Below, piece after piece: positions 1 to 9,827 of a DNA stretch of 64,000 bases (its first letter is position 1; every line of letters begins with the position of its first letter). Where the stretch lies: NCBI RefSeq assembly GCF_002563635.1, contig NZ_PDIZ01000001.1, forward strand, positions 1,116,001-1,180,000, in the 5' to 3' direction. The stretch is from Bacillus sp. es.036 (GTDB taxonomy: Bacteria; Bacillota; Bacilli; Bacillales; Guptibacillaceae). The position numbers and the translations under genes were made by a program. Below the pieces are notes generated by a model that did not search any database, was not told the origin of the DNA, and was given only the letters and a program-made list of their open reading frames with translations.

Positions 1-1005
1 GGGGCAGTCGGACAACAAATGATCAAAACACTAGAGGAACGAGACTTTCCGATATCGACCTTAACGCTCCTTTCATCATCGCGTTCAGCTGGTAAGAAAG
101 TTACCTTCAAAGGGCAAGAGCTAACCGTAAAGGAAGCAACACCTGAAGCGTTTGAAGGGGTTCAGCTCGCCTTATTTAGTGCTGGTGGCAGTGTATCAAA
201 AGCACTTGCACCAGAAGCTGTTAAACACGGAGCAATCGTTGTGGATAATACAAGCGCATTTCGCATGGACCCGGAAGTCCCTCTTGTTGTACCCGAGGTA
301 AACGAAGGGGACTTAAATGATCATAAGGGAATTATCGCAAATCCCAACTGCTCTACTATTCAGATGGTCGCAGCACTTGAACCACTGAAACAAGCATATG
401 GCCTTACTAAAATTATTGTTTCTACTTATCAAGCCGTTTCAGGTGCAGGTGCAAATGCCGTAACTGAAATGAAAGAGCAGTCTCAAGCGGTGCTAAATGG
501 TGAAAACTATGAACCACAAATATTGCCAGTTAAAGGCGATAAGAAGCACTATCCGATCGCTTTCAATGCCATCCCACAAATCGATGTATTTGAAGAAAAC
601 GGATTTACTTATGAAGAAATGAAAATGATAAATGAAACAAAGAAAATCATGCATGATGCTGAGCTTCATGTTGCAGCGACTTGCGTTCGTCTTCCAATTG
701 AAACGGGCCACGCTGAATCGGTTTATGTTGAAATTGGAAAGGAAGATGTGAGCGTAGAAGATGTAAAAGAGCTCATGAAAAATGCGCCTGGTGTTACGCT
801 GAAAGATGACCCTGCAAACCAGGTTTACCCAATGCCAGTTGATGCGGTAGGCAAATCAGACGTTTTTGTCGGTCGCATCCGAAAAGATTTAAATCAAAAA
901 AATGGCTTCCATATGTGGATTGTCTCTGATAATCTACTGAAGGGGGCGGCATGGAATTCCGTGCAAATTGCTGAAAGCCTATCCGACCTAAATATTTTGA
1001 AATAG
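1..1005 (+). CDS. asd: Aspartate-semialdehyde dehydrogenase, 5' end cut by window edge
   Basis: The enzyme reduces aspartyl-4-phosphate to aspartate 4-semialdehyde with NADPH, the second step of the aspartate pathway to diaminopimelate, lysine, threonine and methionine. The frame is open from base 1 (GAVGQQM...), so the nucleotide-binding start of the gene lies outside the window and only about ten residues are missing. The active-site cysteine is in NPNCSTIQ (codon 349-351). Further family signatures are STYQAVSGAG, the CVRLP stretch and GAAWNSVQIAE near the C terminus. The gene is followed 19 bases later by dapG and then dapA, the same order as in B. subtilis, so it is the visible first gene of a diaminopimelate operon. 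Identity is very secure. Confidence 0.97.
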   Translation, partial: GAVGQQMIKTLEERDFPISTLTLLSSSRSAGKKVTFKGQELTVKEATPEAFEGVQLALFSAGGSVSKALAPEAVKHGAIVVDNTSAFRMDPEVPLVVPEVNEGDLNDHKGIIANPNCSTIQMVAALEPLKQAYGLTKIIVSTYQAVSGAGANAVTEMKEQSQAVLNGENYEPQILPVKGDKKHYPIAFNAIPQIDVFEENGFTYEEMKMINETKKIMHDAELHVAATCVRLPIETGHAESVYVEIGKEDVSVEDVKELMKNAPGVTLKDDPANQVYPMPVDAVGKSDVFVGRIRKDLNQKNGFHMWIVSDNLLKGAAWNSVQIAESLSDLNILK

Positions 1006-1024
1006 ACATAAGAAGGTGTTCTGA

Positions 1025-2278
1025 ATGAAAGTCATCGTGCAGAAGTTTGGCGGTACTTCATTAAAAAGTGAAGACGGCAGACTGAGAGCTGTTAACCATA
1101 TTAAAGACGCAGTGAACGATGGATATAAAGTTGTTGTCGTTGTTTCTGCAATGGGACGTAAAGGCGATCCCTATGCAACCGACACGCTTCTAGGCCTCAT
1201 TGGCGACCGAGATCGAAAAGTAACTTCTAGAGAGTATGATTTGCTTGTATCATGTGGCGAAAGCATCTCCTCTGTTGTTTTTTCCAATCTCCTTTTAAAT
1301 GAAGGTTTGAAAGCAACAGCCTATACTGGTGGTCAGGCTGGATTCATGACAACAGCTGAGCATAGCAAAGCTAGAATTTTGGAAATGAAGTCTGAACGTT
1401 TGATGGAAGAGTTAAAGCTCATGGATGTTGTTGTCGTAACAGGCTTTCAGGGTGTTACAAAAGATGGTGATGTAACGACGCTTGGCCGTGGCGGTAGTGA
1501 CACGTCAGCAGCCGCACTTGGTGCTGCTCTTTCGGCTGAATGGGTTGATATCTTTACCGATGTGGAAGGCATTATGACGGCTGATCCAAGAATTGTGGAA
1601 AAAGCCAGACCGCTTTCGATCGTAACCTATAATGAAGTATGCAACATGGCGTATCAAGGAGCGAAGGTTATTCATCCGCGCGCCGTTGAAATTGCGATGC
1701 AGGCAAAAATCCCGCTAAGAATTCGTTCAACGTATTCCTCGTCGACTGGAACCTTGGTCACATCTGCGACTGGAAAACCCACGGGTGAACAAGTTATAGA
1801 CCGGCTCATTACGGGTATTGCTCATGTGAGTGGCGTTACACAAATTAAAGTGTATGCGAAAGAAGGACAATACGACCTTCAATCGCGTGTATTTAAAGCG
1901 ATGGCACTTGAAGGGATTAGCGTGGACTTTATTAATATTAGCTTAACGGGTGTTGTGTACACCGTCATGGAAGAAATGACGGAGCGCGCCGTGGTCACGC
2001 TAAATAACATGGGTTATGAGCCAGAAGTCATCGAAAATTGTGCAAAGGTTTCAGCAGTTGGTGCTGGCATGAGCGGTGTGCCGGGCGTAACGGCAAAGAT
2101 TGTCGAGTCATTAGCGGTAGAAAACATTGATATTTTGCAATCAGCTGATTCTCATACAACAATCTGGGTGCTCGTGAGACAGCGTGATCTTTCAGCAGCT
2201 GTGAACGCCCTCCATGAAACATTTAACCTTCATCTGGATCCAGCGCAAGAAGTGGAACAGATGATGGATCAGCTTTAA
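1025..2278 (+). CDS. dapG: Aspartate kinase (DapG type)
   Basis: The enzyme phosphorylates aspartate, the committed step of the aspartate pathway. The 417-aa protein opens with the kinase motif KFGGTS, has the GRGGSDTSA substrate loop near residue 155, and ends with two ACT domains (roughly 265-417) that bind the feedback inhibitor. In B. subtilis three isozymes exist; the one encoded between asd and dapA is DapG, inhibited by meso-diaminopimelate. I assign DapG from this position; the inhibitor itself cannot be read from the sequence. The start is ATG after AGAAGG. The gene lies between asd and dapA with short gaps, so the three are probably one transcript. Confidence 0.95.
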   Translation: MKVIVQKFGGTSLKSEDGRLRAVNHIKDAVNDGYKVVVVVSAMGRKGDPYATDTLLGLIGDRDRKVTSREYDLLVSCGESISSVVFSNLLLNEGLKATAYTGGQAGFMTTAEHSKARILEMKSERLMEELKLMDVVVVTGFQGVTKDGDVTTLGRGGSDTSAAALGAALSAEWVDIFTDVEGIMTADPRIVEKARPLSIVTYNEVCNMAYQGAKVIHPRAVEIAMQAKIPLRIRSTYSSSTGTLVTSATGKPTGEQVIDRLITGIAHVSGVTQIKVYAKEGQYDLQSRVFKAMALEGISVDFINISLTGVVYTVMEEMTERAVVTLNNMGYEPEVIENCAKVSAVGAGMSGVPGVTAKIVESLAVENIDILQSADSHTTIWVLVRQRDLSAAVNALHETFNLHLDPAQEVEQMMDQL

Positions 2279-2301
2279 GTGAAAGGCAAGGAGTGAACGA
2301 G

Positions 2302-3168
2302 ATGAATTTTGGAAAAGTACTTACGGCAATGGTGACCCCATTTGATCGTAAAGGATACGTTGATTTTGCTAAAACAGAGCAACTTATCAACTATTTAATC
2401 AATAATGGAACAGATGGACTTGTTGTAGCAGGTACCACTGGTGAATCACCAACGCTTTCTTCGGAAGAGAAAGTAGCGCTCTTTAAGCATTCGGTGAAAG
2501 TGGCGGACGGAAGAGTACCAATTATTGCAGGAACAGGCAGTAATAATACGCATGCGTCGATCGAATTAACGAAAAAAGCAGAAGCTGTAGGTGTCGATGC
2601 GATTATGATCGTAGCGCCTTACTATAGCAAACCTGGCCAAAAAGGTCTTTATGAGCATTTTAAAGCGATCGCTGAGTCAACGAAGCTTCCCGTTATGATC
2701 TATAACATTCCAGGTCGCTCTGTTGTGAACATGACTGCAGACACGATTGTTGAGCTATCAAAAATTAGCAACATTGTCTCAGTAAAAGAAGCGAGCGGTG
2801 ATCTTGATCAAATTACTGACATCATTACCCGTACAGAAGCGTCTTTCTCTGTTTATAGCGGAGACGATGGCTTAACGTTACCGATCTTATCAGTAGGTGG
2901 GGATGGCGTCATTTCAGTAGCTTCACACGTTCTTGGCAATGAAATGCAACAAATGGTTTCTGCTTATGAATCTGGTGAGGTGAAAGAAGCAGCATCGATC
3001 CATCAACGAATTTTACCAATTATGAATGAACTCTTTAAGGCACCAAGCCCATCTCCTGTGAAAACAGCCCTTCAATTAAAAGGAATGGATGTTGGGAGTG
3101 TTCGTTTGCCGATGGTTCCTCTAACAGCAGAAGAACGCTCATCGCTTGCGGCAGCGCTAAATAAATAA
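2302..3168 (+). CDS. dapA: 4-hydroxy-tetrahydrodipicolinate synthase
   Basis: The enzyme condenses pyruvate with aspartate semialdehyde, the first step specific to diaminopimelate, lysine and spore dipicolinate. The 288-aa protein is a TIM-barrel aldolase with the GTTGESPTL motif, the tyrosine of MIYNIPGRS and the Schiff-base lysine in SVKEASGD. A GTG at 2293 is in frame, but it overlaps the AAGGAG ribosome-binding site (2288-2293); the ATG at 2302 is correctly spaced from it and is chosen. Last gene of the asd-dapG-dapA group; a strong terminator follows at once. Confidence 0.96.
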   Translation: MNFGKVLTAMVTPFDRKGYVDFAKTEQLINYLINNGTDGLVVAGTTGESPTLSSEEKVALFKHSVKVADGRVPIIAGTGSNNTHASIELTKKAEAVGVDAIMIVAPYYSKPGQKGLYEHFKAIAESTKLPVMIYNIPGRSVVNMTADTIVELSKISNIVSVKEASGDLDQITDIITRTEASFSVYSGDDGLTLPILSVGGDGVISVASHVLGNEMQQMVSAYESGEVKEAASIHQRILPIMNELFKAPSPSPVKTALQLKGMDVGSVRLPMVPLTAEERSSLAAALNK

Positions 3169-3175
3169 GGAAATG

Positions 3176-3203
3176 AAACGGACGCAGCTGCGTCCGTTTT
3201 TTT
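3176..3203 (+). terminator. Intrinsic terminator after dapA
   Basis: A perfect hairpin, AAACGGACGCAG / CTGCGTCCGTTT with essentially no loop, runs into a row of T. It closes the asd-dapG-dapA transcript. Confidence 0.9.
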
Positions 3204-3311
3204 CGTTATAAAACAGTAAATCGAATTACTCATTGTTTCGCTTTTTCGGATGAATGGTAAAATCACCTCTCGTTCATACTACTAGTACCAGAGTAAGGAA
3301 GGGGTACCAGT

Positions 3312-4061
3312 ATGAACAGTGAGTATCGTAATGAAAACCCGGGGCAGGAGCCCGATCCAAAAAAAGATGATCAATCAAAATCAACGTTAGTGGATAAAAT
3401 CCAGCAGCTAGGACAAACGAACGTCCCTAGTATGGATCAGTCCAATATTCATTGTTTAACGATCATTGGTCAAATAGAAGGGCATGTGCAGCTCCCACCA
3501 CAGAATAAAACAACGAAGTATGAGCACCTTATTCCACAAATTGTCGCGATCGAGCAAAACCCAAAAATCGAAGGCGTGTTAATTCTTCTAAATACAGTAG
3601 GGGGCGATGTGGAAGCAGGACTCGCCATATCTGAGATGATCGCATCTCTCTCAAAACCGTCGGTATCGATCGTTCTCGGAGGCGGACATTCTATTGGTGT
3701 TCCAATCGCGGTTGCGGCGAACCATTCTTTTGTTGCTGAAACGGCAACGATGACGATTCACCCTGTGCGTTTGACCGGCTTAGTGATCGGTGTCCCGCAA
3801 ACATTTGAGTATTTAGATAAGATGCAAGAGCGTGTGGTAAGTTTTGTTACGAGGCATTCGAATATTACTGAAGAGAAATTTAAAGAACTAATGTTTTCAC
3901 GAGGAAATTTGACGAGGGATATTGGAACAAACGTTGTCGGAGATGATGCGGTAAGCTACGGTTTAATTGATGAGGTTGGTGCCGTAGGACCAGCGATGAA
4001 AAAGCTAAATGAGTTAATTGAAGAATACAAAGGCAAACAAGAGGGTGACATTGTCCAATGA
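3312..4061 (+). CDS. tepA: ClpP-like serine protease TepA (translocation-enhancing protein)
   Basis: A 249-aa member of the ClpP/crotonase fold. In B. subtilis the orthologue (YmfB/TepA), encoded just upstream of spoIIIE, is a ClpP-like germination/secretion-associated peptidase. Visible family features are the hydrophobic [16 protein letters not shown] strand, the serine in [14 protein letters not shown] (the nucleophile position of ClpP GxxS), and the histidine-bearing [11 protein letters not shown]. The N-terminal 45 residues are charged and low in complexity. RBS AAGGAAGGGG precedes the ATG. Its stop overlaps the start of ylzJ (ATGA), implying translational coupling. The physiological substrate is not known to me. 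Confidence 0.88.
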   Translation: MNSEYRNENPGQEPDPKKDDQSKSTLVDKIQQLGQTNVPSMDQSNIHCLTIIGQIEGHVQLPPQNKTTKYEHLIPQIVAIEQNPKIEGVLILLNTVGGDVEAGLAISEMIASLSKPSVSIVLGGGHSIGVPIAVAANHSFVAETATMTIHPVRLTGLVIGVPQTFEYLDKMQERVVSFVTRHSNITEEKFKELMFSRGNLTRDIGTNVVGDDAVSYGLIDEVGAVGPAMKKLNELIEEYKGKQEGDIVQ

Positions 4062-4285
4062 TTCTTTACACCATTCTCCCGAATGAAGCGGTTTTCCCAC
4101 CGGACCAGAGCGTGTATGAGCAACAAAAGATCATCGAATGGAATGGCGTACAGTTACTCGTTGAGAGAACATCGCTTACCGAGTGTCGCGTCGTTCAGGT
4201 GCTGAGCACAGATCCACAAGACTATTTAAATGACGCTACACAGCCAGGGCAAATGTTAACGTTATCGACCTCTCCGCTGAAATAG
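4058..4285 (+). CDS. ylzJ: YlzJ-like protein of unknown function
   Basis: A 75-aa protein whose ATG overlaps the tepA stop codon. The sequence ([16 protein letters not shown]...) and the position between tepA and spoIIIE match the YlzJ-like family of spore formers. No membrane segment or catalytic motif is visible. The function is unknown; translational coupling to tepA suggests a linked role. Confidence 0.8.
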   Translation: MILYTILPNEAVFPPDQSVYEQQKIIEWNGVQLLVERTSLTECRVVQVLSTDPQDYLNDATQPGQMLTLSTSPLK

Positions 4286-4312
4286 AGCCTATAGGAACAC
4301 GGGAAGATGTGG

Positions 4313-4365
4313 TATACTAGGAATAGATTGGTGAACAAAAAGCAGCCGGAAATGGCTGCTTTTTT
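4313..4365 (+). terminator. Terminator between ylzJ and spoIIIE, directly behind a -10-like TATACT
   Basis: AAAAAGCAGCC (4337-4347), loop, GGCTGCTTTTTT (4354-4365) is a textbook intrinsic terminator. A TATACT at 4313-4318 lies only about 20 bases before it, without a good -35. The hairpin lies inside the long upstream-frame extension of spoIIIE, which argues against the far-upstream start of that gene. Confidence 0.75.
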
Positions 4366-4396
4366 CACCAGCTATGGCTTGTATAGAGGTGAGAAA

Positions 4397-6742
4397 ATGG
4401 CAAAACGTAAAAGAAAAAAAGCAACGAAGAAACAGGCCGCCTGGCAGTCACAGGTCAAAATTGAATTTATCGGTTTAACCGTTCTGGCGTTTACCGTTTT
4501 AGGTGTTTTGAAAATGGGAGTTGTCGGACGAGCCATTTACCATATGTTTCGTTTTTTTGCAGGAGAATGGTATGGCCTTATTATTGCAGGTCTCGTTCTG
4601 TTCGCAGGTTATTTAATTGTGAAGAGGAAGCTCCCGTCGTTCTGGTCAAGGAGATTGGCTGGATTTTATTTGCTTGGAACGTCCTTTTTATTGTTAAGTC
4701 ACGTTGGCTTATTTGAAACGCTGTCTCGTGAAGGACAGTGGGATAGTCCATCGGTTATCGCCAATACATATGAACTCTTCAGAATGGATGTTAGCGATCC
4801 ATCAGAATCTAGTCCGCTCGGCGGTGGCATGATCGGTGCGCTTCTCTTTGCTTTTTGCTACAGACTATTTGACGCAACAGGAACGCAGCTGATGGCGTTT
4901 CTAATGATTTTACTTTCTTTCGTTCTCATTACAGGGAAGTCTTTCAGCGATGTGCTAGGAAAAGCGCTCGACTGGGTAAAGAACTTTGTCCTAAACACAT
5001 ATGATGAAGCGAAATCTCTTCTATCTGAAAGCAAGAATGCAAGGAGAGAAAAGAAAGAACAGCGTGCTGCTTTAAGAGAGCAAGAATCGTCGATTGAGCC
5101 AGAAGAAACGTATGATGTTTCTGAAGCACCAAAGAATGCTCAAGAAGAAGAAGCACCATTTGAACCTGAAATACGAACCTTTACAGAAAGTGCTTATCCA
5201 ACGCAGGCCGAACCACCTGTTGAGAAAGAAGCGACAGAAGGAAGCGAGTCGAATAAGGAAACAGCAGATGGTACGCCAATTCAATCATTAACGGTGGGAG
5301 AATTGGAAAACAAGGATTATCTTCTTCCATCCCTTTCATTACTTCAGCCGCCAAAGAAGGTGTCACAGGACAATGAACGTCAGCAAATTTCTGCGAACGC
5401 ACGTAAATTAGAAAAGACGTTTGAGAGTTTTGGTGTAAAAGCAAAAGTGATGAAAGTTCATTTAGGACCAGCTGTTACCAAATATGAAGTTTACCCCGAT
5501 ACGGGTGTGAAGGTAAGTAAAATTGTGAATTTAACGGATGACCTTGCCCTTGCGCTTGCCGCAAGAGACCTTCGAATTGAAGCACCGATTCCAGGTAAAT
5601 CGGCAATCGGAATTGAAGTGCCGAATTCCGAAGTGGCAATGGTGACATTAAGGGAAGTACTTGAATCAAAGGAATACCAGTCTCATGCTTCAAAAGTTGC
5701 GATTGGATTTGGTCGCGATATTTCTGGTGAAGCCGTCGTCTCCGATTTATCAAAAATGCCTCACTTACTTGTAGCGGGCGCAACTGGTAGTGGTAAAAGT
5801 GTTTGTATTAATGGCATTATTGCAAGCATAATGATGAAAGCGAAGCCGCATGAAGTGAAGATGATGATGATTGACCCTAAGATGGTAGAACTAAATGTCT
5901 ATAATGGAATCCCCCATCTTTTAGCACCGGTTGTAACGGATCCGAAAAAAGCTTCACAGGCGTTGAAGAAAGTAGTAAGTGAAATGGAGCGCCGTTATGA
6001 GCTGTTTTCCCATACTGGTACTAGGAATATTGAAGGCTACAACAATCATATTAAACGCCATAATGAAACGTCAGAAGCGAAGCAACCTTCTTTACCTTAT
6101 ATCGTTGTGATCGTCGATGAGCTAGCAGATTTAATGATGGTAGCTTCTAGTGACGTAGAGGATGCAATTACAAGACTTGCTCAAATGGCGCGTGCAGCGG
6201 GCATCCATTTAATTATTGCAACACAGCGACCGTCTGTTGACGTCATCACCGGAGTCATTAAAGCAAATATCCCGTCACGTATTGCGTTTAGCGTTTCTTC
6301 AATGACGGATTCTCGAACAATTCTCGATATGGGTGGTGCTGAGAAGCTGCTAGGAAAAGGAGATATGCTCTTCCTTCCTGTTGGAGCAAATAAACCTAAG
6401 CGTGTGCAGGGTGCCTTTTTATCAGATGAAGAAGTAGAAGAGCTTGTTGACTTTGTCATCGCCCAGCAAAAAGCGCAGTATCAGGAAGAAATGATTCCGA
6501 CGGATAAACCGGAAGAAGCACAGCCTGAAGTGGACGATGATTTATATGATGATGCGGTTCAGCTCATTACAGAAATGCAAACGGCATCGGTTTCAATGCT
6601 ACAAAGAAGATTTCGAATTGGCTATACCCGAGCAGCTAGACTGATTGATGCGATGGAAGCTCGTGGAATCGTTGGACCATATGAAGGCAGTAAGCCTCGT
6701 GAAGTACTCATAAGTAAGGAAGAAGAAGCGCAATCTAGCTGA
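4397..6742 (+). CDS. spoIIIE: DNA translocase SpoIIIE/FtsK
   Basis: The ATP-driven, membrane-anchored DNA pump that moves the chromosome into the forespore and clears DNA from division septa. The 781-aa protein has four membrane segments in residues 25-190, an acidic linker (about 220-310), and the FtsK motor with Walker A GATGSGKS near residue 460 and Walker [14 protein letters not shown]. The C-terminal gamma winged helix ([21 protein letters not shown]) reads polar DNA signals. An in-frame start at 4307 would translate through a terminator hairpin; the ATG at 4397 has the RBS AGAGGTGAG and gives the family's usual N terminus (MAKRKRKKA). The intervening terminator suggests it is not simply co-transcribed with tepA-ylzJ. 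Confidence 0.96.
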   Translation: MAKRKRKKATKKQAAWQSQVKIEFIGLTVLAFTVLGVLKMGVVGRAIYHMFRFFAGEWYGLIIAGLVLFAGYLIVKRKLPSFWSRRLAGFYLLGTSFLLLSHVGLFETLSREGQWDSPSVIANTYELFRMDVSDPSESSPLGGGMIGALLFAFCYRLFDATGTQLMAFLMILLSFVLITGKSFSDVLGKALDWVKNFVLNTYDEAKSLLSESKNARREKKEQRAALREQESSIEPEETYDVSEAPKNAQEEEAPFEPEIRTFTESAYPTQAEPPVEKEATEGSESNKETADGTPIQSLTVGELENKDYLLPSLSLLQPPKKVSQDNERQQISANARKLEKTFESFGVKAKVMKVHLGPAVTKYEVYPDTGVKVSKIVNLTDDLALALAARDLRIEAPIPGKSAIGIEVPNSEVAMVTLREVLESKEYQSHASKVAIGFGRDISGEAVVSDLSKMPHLLVAGATGSGKSVCINGIIASIMMKAKPHEVKMMMIDPKMVELNVYNGIPHLLAPVVTDPKKASQALKKVVSEMERRYELFSHTGTRNIEGYNNHIKRHNETSEAKQPSLPYIVVIVDELADLMMVASSDVEDAITRLAQMARAAGIHLIIATQRPSVDVITGVIKANIPSRIAFSVSSMTDSRTILDMGGAEKLLGKGDMLFLPVGANKPKRVQGAFLSDEEVEELVDFVIAQQKAQYQEEMIPTDKPEEAQPEVDDDLYDDAVQLITEMQTASVSMLQRRFRIGYTRAARLIDAMEARGIVGPYEGSKPREVLISKEEEAQSS

Positions 6743-6758
6743 TTGCGCTTCTTTTTTT
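6724..6758 (+). terminator. Intrinsic terminator overlapping the spoIIIE stop
   Basis: AGAAGCGCAATC / GATTGCGCTTCT with loop TAGCT followed by seven T. The left arm overlaps the last codons of spoIIIE. Confidence 0.92.
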
Positions 6759-7057
6759 ACGTAAGTACAAATAGCTGGTCTAATGTAAAGTGAAAAGCCT
6801 TACAACGTTAGAAGTCCTATCATTTAAAATATTGGTAATCGAGCTTTTTTTCAAAAAACTATTTCCTTATCTCCTTGAAAATGGTATAGTTATTGTCGAA
6901 ATATGACTATTTTTTCAAAAATATTTCAAGCGTGTTTCAAGCCCAATTTTCATTTATATTATTTTTTTGGGCGCCTTGAAAACGCAACCAAACAAAGCAT
7001 AGCTCGATAGAGAGAAGAGAGAGCGGGCGGCGTTTAAAAAACATGAGGGGGATTAAG
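6759..7057 (+). promoter_or_regulatory. nupN upstream region: extended -10 promoter and weak CodY-like box
   Basis: About 300 bases without a gene. TGGTATAGT at 6882-6890 is an extended -10 element (TGnTATAAT type) with a poor -35 (TTTCCT, 6862-6867). Just downstream of the inferred start, 6910-6924 matches the CodY consensus AATTTTCWGAAAATT at 11 of 15 positions. In B. subtilis nupNOPQ is repressed by CodY, so such a site fits, but four mismatches in an AT-rich stretch is weak evidence. Nothing else is recognisable here. Confidence 0.4.
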
Positions 7058-8155
7058 ATGAAGAAGAAGTACGGTTTTATGTTGTCAGCTGTTTTAGCTG
7101 CTGGAACGCTTTTATCTGCTTGTGGGACAAACGATGCGAACAATGAAAGTTCAGGCGGCGGGAGTAGTGAAGGTGAAAGCAACAACTTTAAAGTGGCTAT
7201 GGTAACAGATACTGGCGGTGTAGATGATAAATCATTTAACCAATCTGCTTGGGAAGGTCTTCAGCAGTTTGGTAAAGATAATGGCCTTGAGGAAGATAAA
7301 GGCTACAAATATGTGCAATCCACTGCAGCAAGTGATTACCAACCAAACCTATCAGGTTTGATTCGTGAAGATTATAACTTGATCTTTGGTATTGGATTCC
7401 TTATGCAGCAAGACATTCAAACGATTGCGACGCAAAAGCCTGAAGCGCAGCTAGCACTTGTTGATAGTGTTGCGGTTAATGAGAATGATGAGCCGATGGA
7501 AAACGTTGCGAGCATTACATTTAAAGAGCATCAAGGATCTTTCCTAGTGGGTGTTATTGCAGGGATGCAGTCTGAATCAAATAAAGTTGGCTTCGTTGGT
7601 GGAGTTGACTCTGAATTAATTAAAAAGTTTGAAAGTGGATTTAAAGCAGGAGTGAAATCAGTTAATCCGGATGCTGAGATTTTCACACAGTATGCAGATG
7701 ATTTCAACGCAGCTGAAAAAGGCCAGCAAATTGCGGCAACGCTTTATGATAAAGGCGCAGATATCATTTATCACGCTGCTGGCGGAACAGGGAATGGCGT
7801 GTTCACAGAAGCGAAGAACCGTGCGAAAAATGGAGAGAAAGTTTGGGTAATCGGTGTAGACCGTGATCAGCACGAAGAAGGTATGCCTGAGAACGTAACG
7901 CTTACTTCTATGGTAAAGCGTGTTGATACAGCGGTTATTGAAGTTTCCAAGCAGACAATGGATGGTAATTTCCCAGGAGGACAAGTAACGGAATTCGGTC
8001 TTGAAGAAGACGGTGTAGGTATTGCTGAAACACAGGAGAACGTTTCTGAAGAAGCACTACAAAAAGTAGAAGAGTATAAAGAGCAAATCCAGAGCGGCGA
8101 ATTGGAAGTGCCAAGCACTGACGAAGACTACGAAGAATTCGAGAGCTCTCTATAA
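7058..8155 (+). CDS. nupN: Nucleoside-binding lipoprotein of an ABC importer (BMP family)
   Basis: Membrane-anchored substrate-binding protein of the guanosine/nucleoside ABC transporter. The 365-aa precursor has a lipoprotein signal: MKKK, hydrophobic core, lipobox LLSACG with the lipidated cysteine near residue 22. A Gly/Ser/Asn/Glu-rich tether follows, then the BMP-family fold with the VTDTGGVDDKSFNQSAWEG signature. The in-frame ATG at 7043 contains the GAGGGGG RBS within its own first codons, so the ATG at 7058 is used. It heads nupN-nupO-nupP-nupQ; an attenuating hairpin after it probably gives more binding protein than membrane parts. The exact nucleoside range is inferred from the B. 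subtilis NupNOPQ system. Confidence 0.9.
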   Translation: MKKKYGFMLSAVLAAGTLLSACGTNDANNESSGGGSSEGESNNFKVAMVTDTGGVDDKSFNQSAWEGLQQFGKDNGLEEDKGYKYVQSTAASDYQPNLSGLIREDYNLIFGIGFLMQQDIQTIATQKPEAQLALVDSVAVNENDEPMENVASITFKEHQGSFLVGVIAGMQSESNKVGFVGGVDSELIKKFESGFKAGVKSVNPDAEIFTQYADDFNAAEKGQQIAATLYDKGADIIYHAAGGTGNGVFTEAKNRAKNGEKVWVIGVDRDQHEEGMPENVTLTSMVKRVDTAVIEVSKQTMDGNFPGGQVTEFGLEEDGVGIAETQENVSEEALQKVEEYKEQIQSGELEVPSTDEDYEEFESSL

Positions 8156-8235
8156 GGGATCGTCGAACACATTTCCTCTAGTAGGAAAGGCGATCAACTG
8201 GAAATCTCACCTACATTATAGCCAAATATGGGACG

Positions 8236-8268
8236 AAGGCTAGTATTTTCATAGACTAGCCTTTGTTT
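8236..8268 (+). terminator. Hairpin between nupN and nupO, probable partial terminator
   Basis: AAGGCTAGT / ACTAGCCTT stem with a ten-base loop, followed only by TGTTT. The weak T tract and the position between a binding-protein gene and its transporter genes suggest partial read-through that sets their ratio. Confidence 0.6.
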
Positions 8269-8297
8269 CATGTTTTGGATAAGGGAGTGGCATCTAC

Positions 8298-9827
8298 ATG
8301 GAATACGTCATTGAAATGAGGAATATCCGTAAAGAATTTCCTGGTATTGTTGCAAACGACAATATTACGCTTCAGCTAAGAAAAGGAGAAATCCATGCCC
8401 TTCTTGGAGAAAACGGCGCTGGGAAATCAACTTTAATGAACGTGCTATTTGGTCTCTATCAACCTGAAAAAGGTGAAATCCACGTTCGAGGTAAAAAGGT
8501 AAATATCACAGATCCCAATGTGGCAAATGAGCTTGGGATTGGGATGGTTCACCAGCACTTTATGCTTGTTGAAAAATTCACAGTTACTGAGAACATTATC
8601 TTAGGGAATGAACCGACTGCTAAAGGTCAGGTTGACGTTAAGAAAGCCGCAAAAGATGTTGAGGCGATATCGAAGCAATATGGCTTGTCGGTAGATCCGA
8701 ATGCAAAAATTGAAGATATCTCCGTAGGGATGCAGCAGCGTGTGGAAATTTTAAAAACGCTTTATCGCGGTGCAGATATTTTGATTTTTGATGAACCAAC
8801 TGCTGTACTAACTCCACAGGAAATCAAAGAGCTTATAGCGATCATGAAAAAGCTGATTTCAGAAGGGAAATCAATTATTCTGATCACTCATAAATTAAAA
8901 GAAATTATGGAAGTAAGCGATCGATGTACCGTTATTCGTCGAGGTGTAGGTATCGGAACAGTGGATGTTGCGGACACGAATCAGGATGAACTAGCATCCA
9001 TGATGGTCGGACGTGAAGTGAACTTTTCAATTCAGAAAAAACCTTCAGAGCCTTCTAATGAAACGCTTGAAATTAGTAGTCTAGTCGTAGAAGATGCTCG
9101 AAAAGTTCCTGCTGTGAACGGTATGAATTTATCGGTGCGTGCAGGTGAGATTGTTGGCATAGCAGGTGTCGATGGAAACGGACAATCTGAGTTAATTGAG
9201 GCTATTACAGGGTTACGTAAAGCGAAGTCAGGGAGCATTAAACTGAATGGAAAAGACGTAACAAACTGGAAACCGCGACGTGTCACTGAAAGCGGTATAG
9301 GACATATTCCCCAGGATAGGCATAAGCACGGGCTTGTTTTAGATTTTTCGATTGGCGAAAATATGGTTCTTCAGACCTATTATAAAAGACCTTTTTCAAG
9401 GAATGGCATTTTAAACTTTTCTACTATTATGGATAAAGCAAAATCATTAATTAAAGAGTATGATGTGCGTACCCCAAGTGAGATGACACCTGCAAGGGCC
9501 CTTTCTGGTGGTAATCAGCAGAAGGCGATTATTGCGCGTGAAATCGATCGGAGTCCGAATCTATTGATTGCAGCTCAACCAACACGCGGGCTTGATGTTG
9601 GGGCGATTGAGTTCATTCACTCGAAACTAGTTGAAGAGCGTGACAAAGGAAAAGCGGTTCTTCTAATTTCCTTTGAACTGGAAGAGATTATGAATGTAAG
9701 TGATCGCATCGCCGTGATTTATGAAGGGAAAATTGTTGCCATTGTAAAGCCGGAAGAAACGACAGAGCAAGAGCTTGGTCTCTTAATGGCTGGCGCAAAG
9801 CGCAAAAAGGCTGGTGAGACAACATGA
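8298..9827 (+). CDS. nupO: Nucleoside ABC transporter, duplicated ATP-binding protein
   Basis: Cytoplasmic motor of the nucleoside importer. The 509-aa protein is a fused pair of ABC domains. The first has Walker A GENGAGKST, signature SVGMQQRVEI and Walker B ILIFDEPTAVL. The second has a degenerate P loop (GVDGNGQSE, lacking the GKS lysine), signature LSGGNQQKAI and LLIAAQPTRGLD in place of a canonical Walker B/Glu. Such an asymmetric pair is normal for this BMP-linked, sugar-like ABC family. Start ATG at 8298 with GGGAG upstream. Its stop overlaps the nupP start (ATGA). Confidence 0.92.
   Translation: MEYVIEMRNIRKEFPGIVANDNITLQLRKGEIHALLGENGAGKSTLMNVLFGLYQPEKGEIHVRGKKVNITDPNVANELGIGMVHQHFMLVEKFTVTENIILGNEPTAKGQVDVKKAAKDVEAISKQYGLSVDPNAKIEDISVGMQQRVEILKTLYRGADILIFDEPTAVLTPQEIKELIAIMKKLISEGKSIILITHKLKEIMEVSDRCTVIRRGVGIGTVDVADTNQDELASMMVGREVNFSIQKKPSEPSNETLEISSLVVEDARKVPAVNGMNLSVRAGEIVGIAGVDGNGQSELIEAITGLRKAKSGSIKLNGKDVTNWKPRRVTESGIGHIPQDRHKHGLVLDFSIGENMVLQTYYKRPFSRNGILNFSTIMDKAKSLIKEYDVRTPSEMTPARALSGGNQQKAIIAREIDRSPNLLIAAQPTRGLDVGAIEFIHSKLVEERDKGKAVLLISFELEEIMNVSDRIAVIYEGKIVAIVKPEETTEQELGLLMAGAKRKKAGETT

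Noticed and set aside
4307-4396. N-terminal extension of spoIIIE
   Set aside because: It would translate through an intrinsic terminator hairpin; the ATG at 4397 has an RBS and matches the family start.
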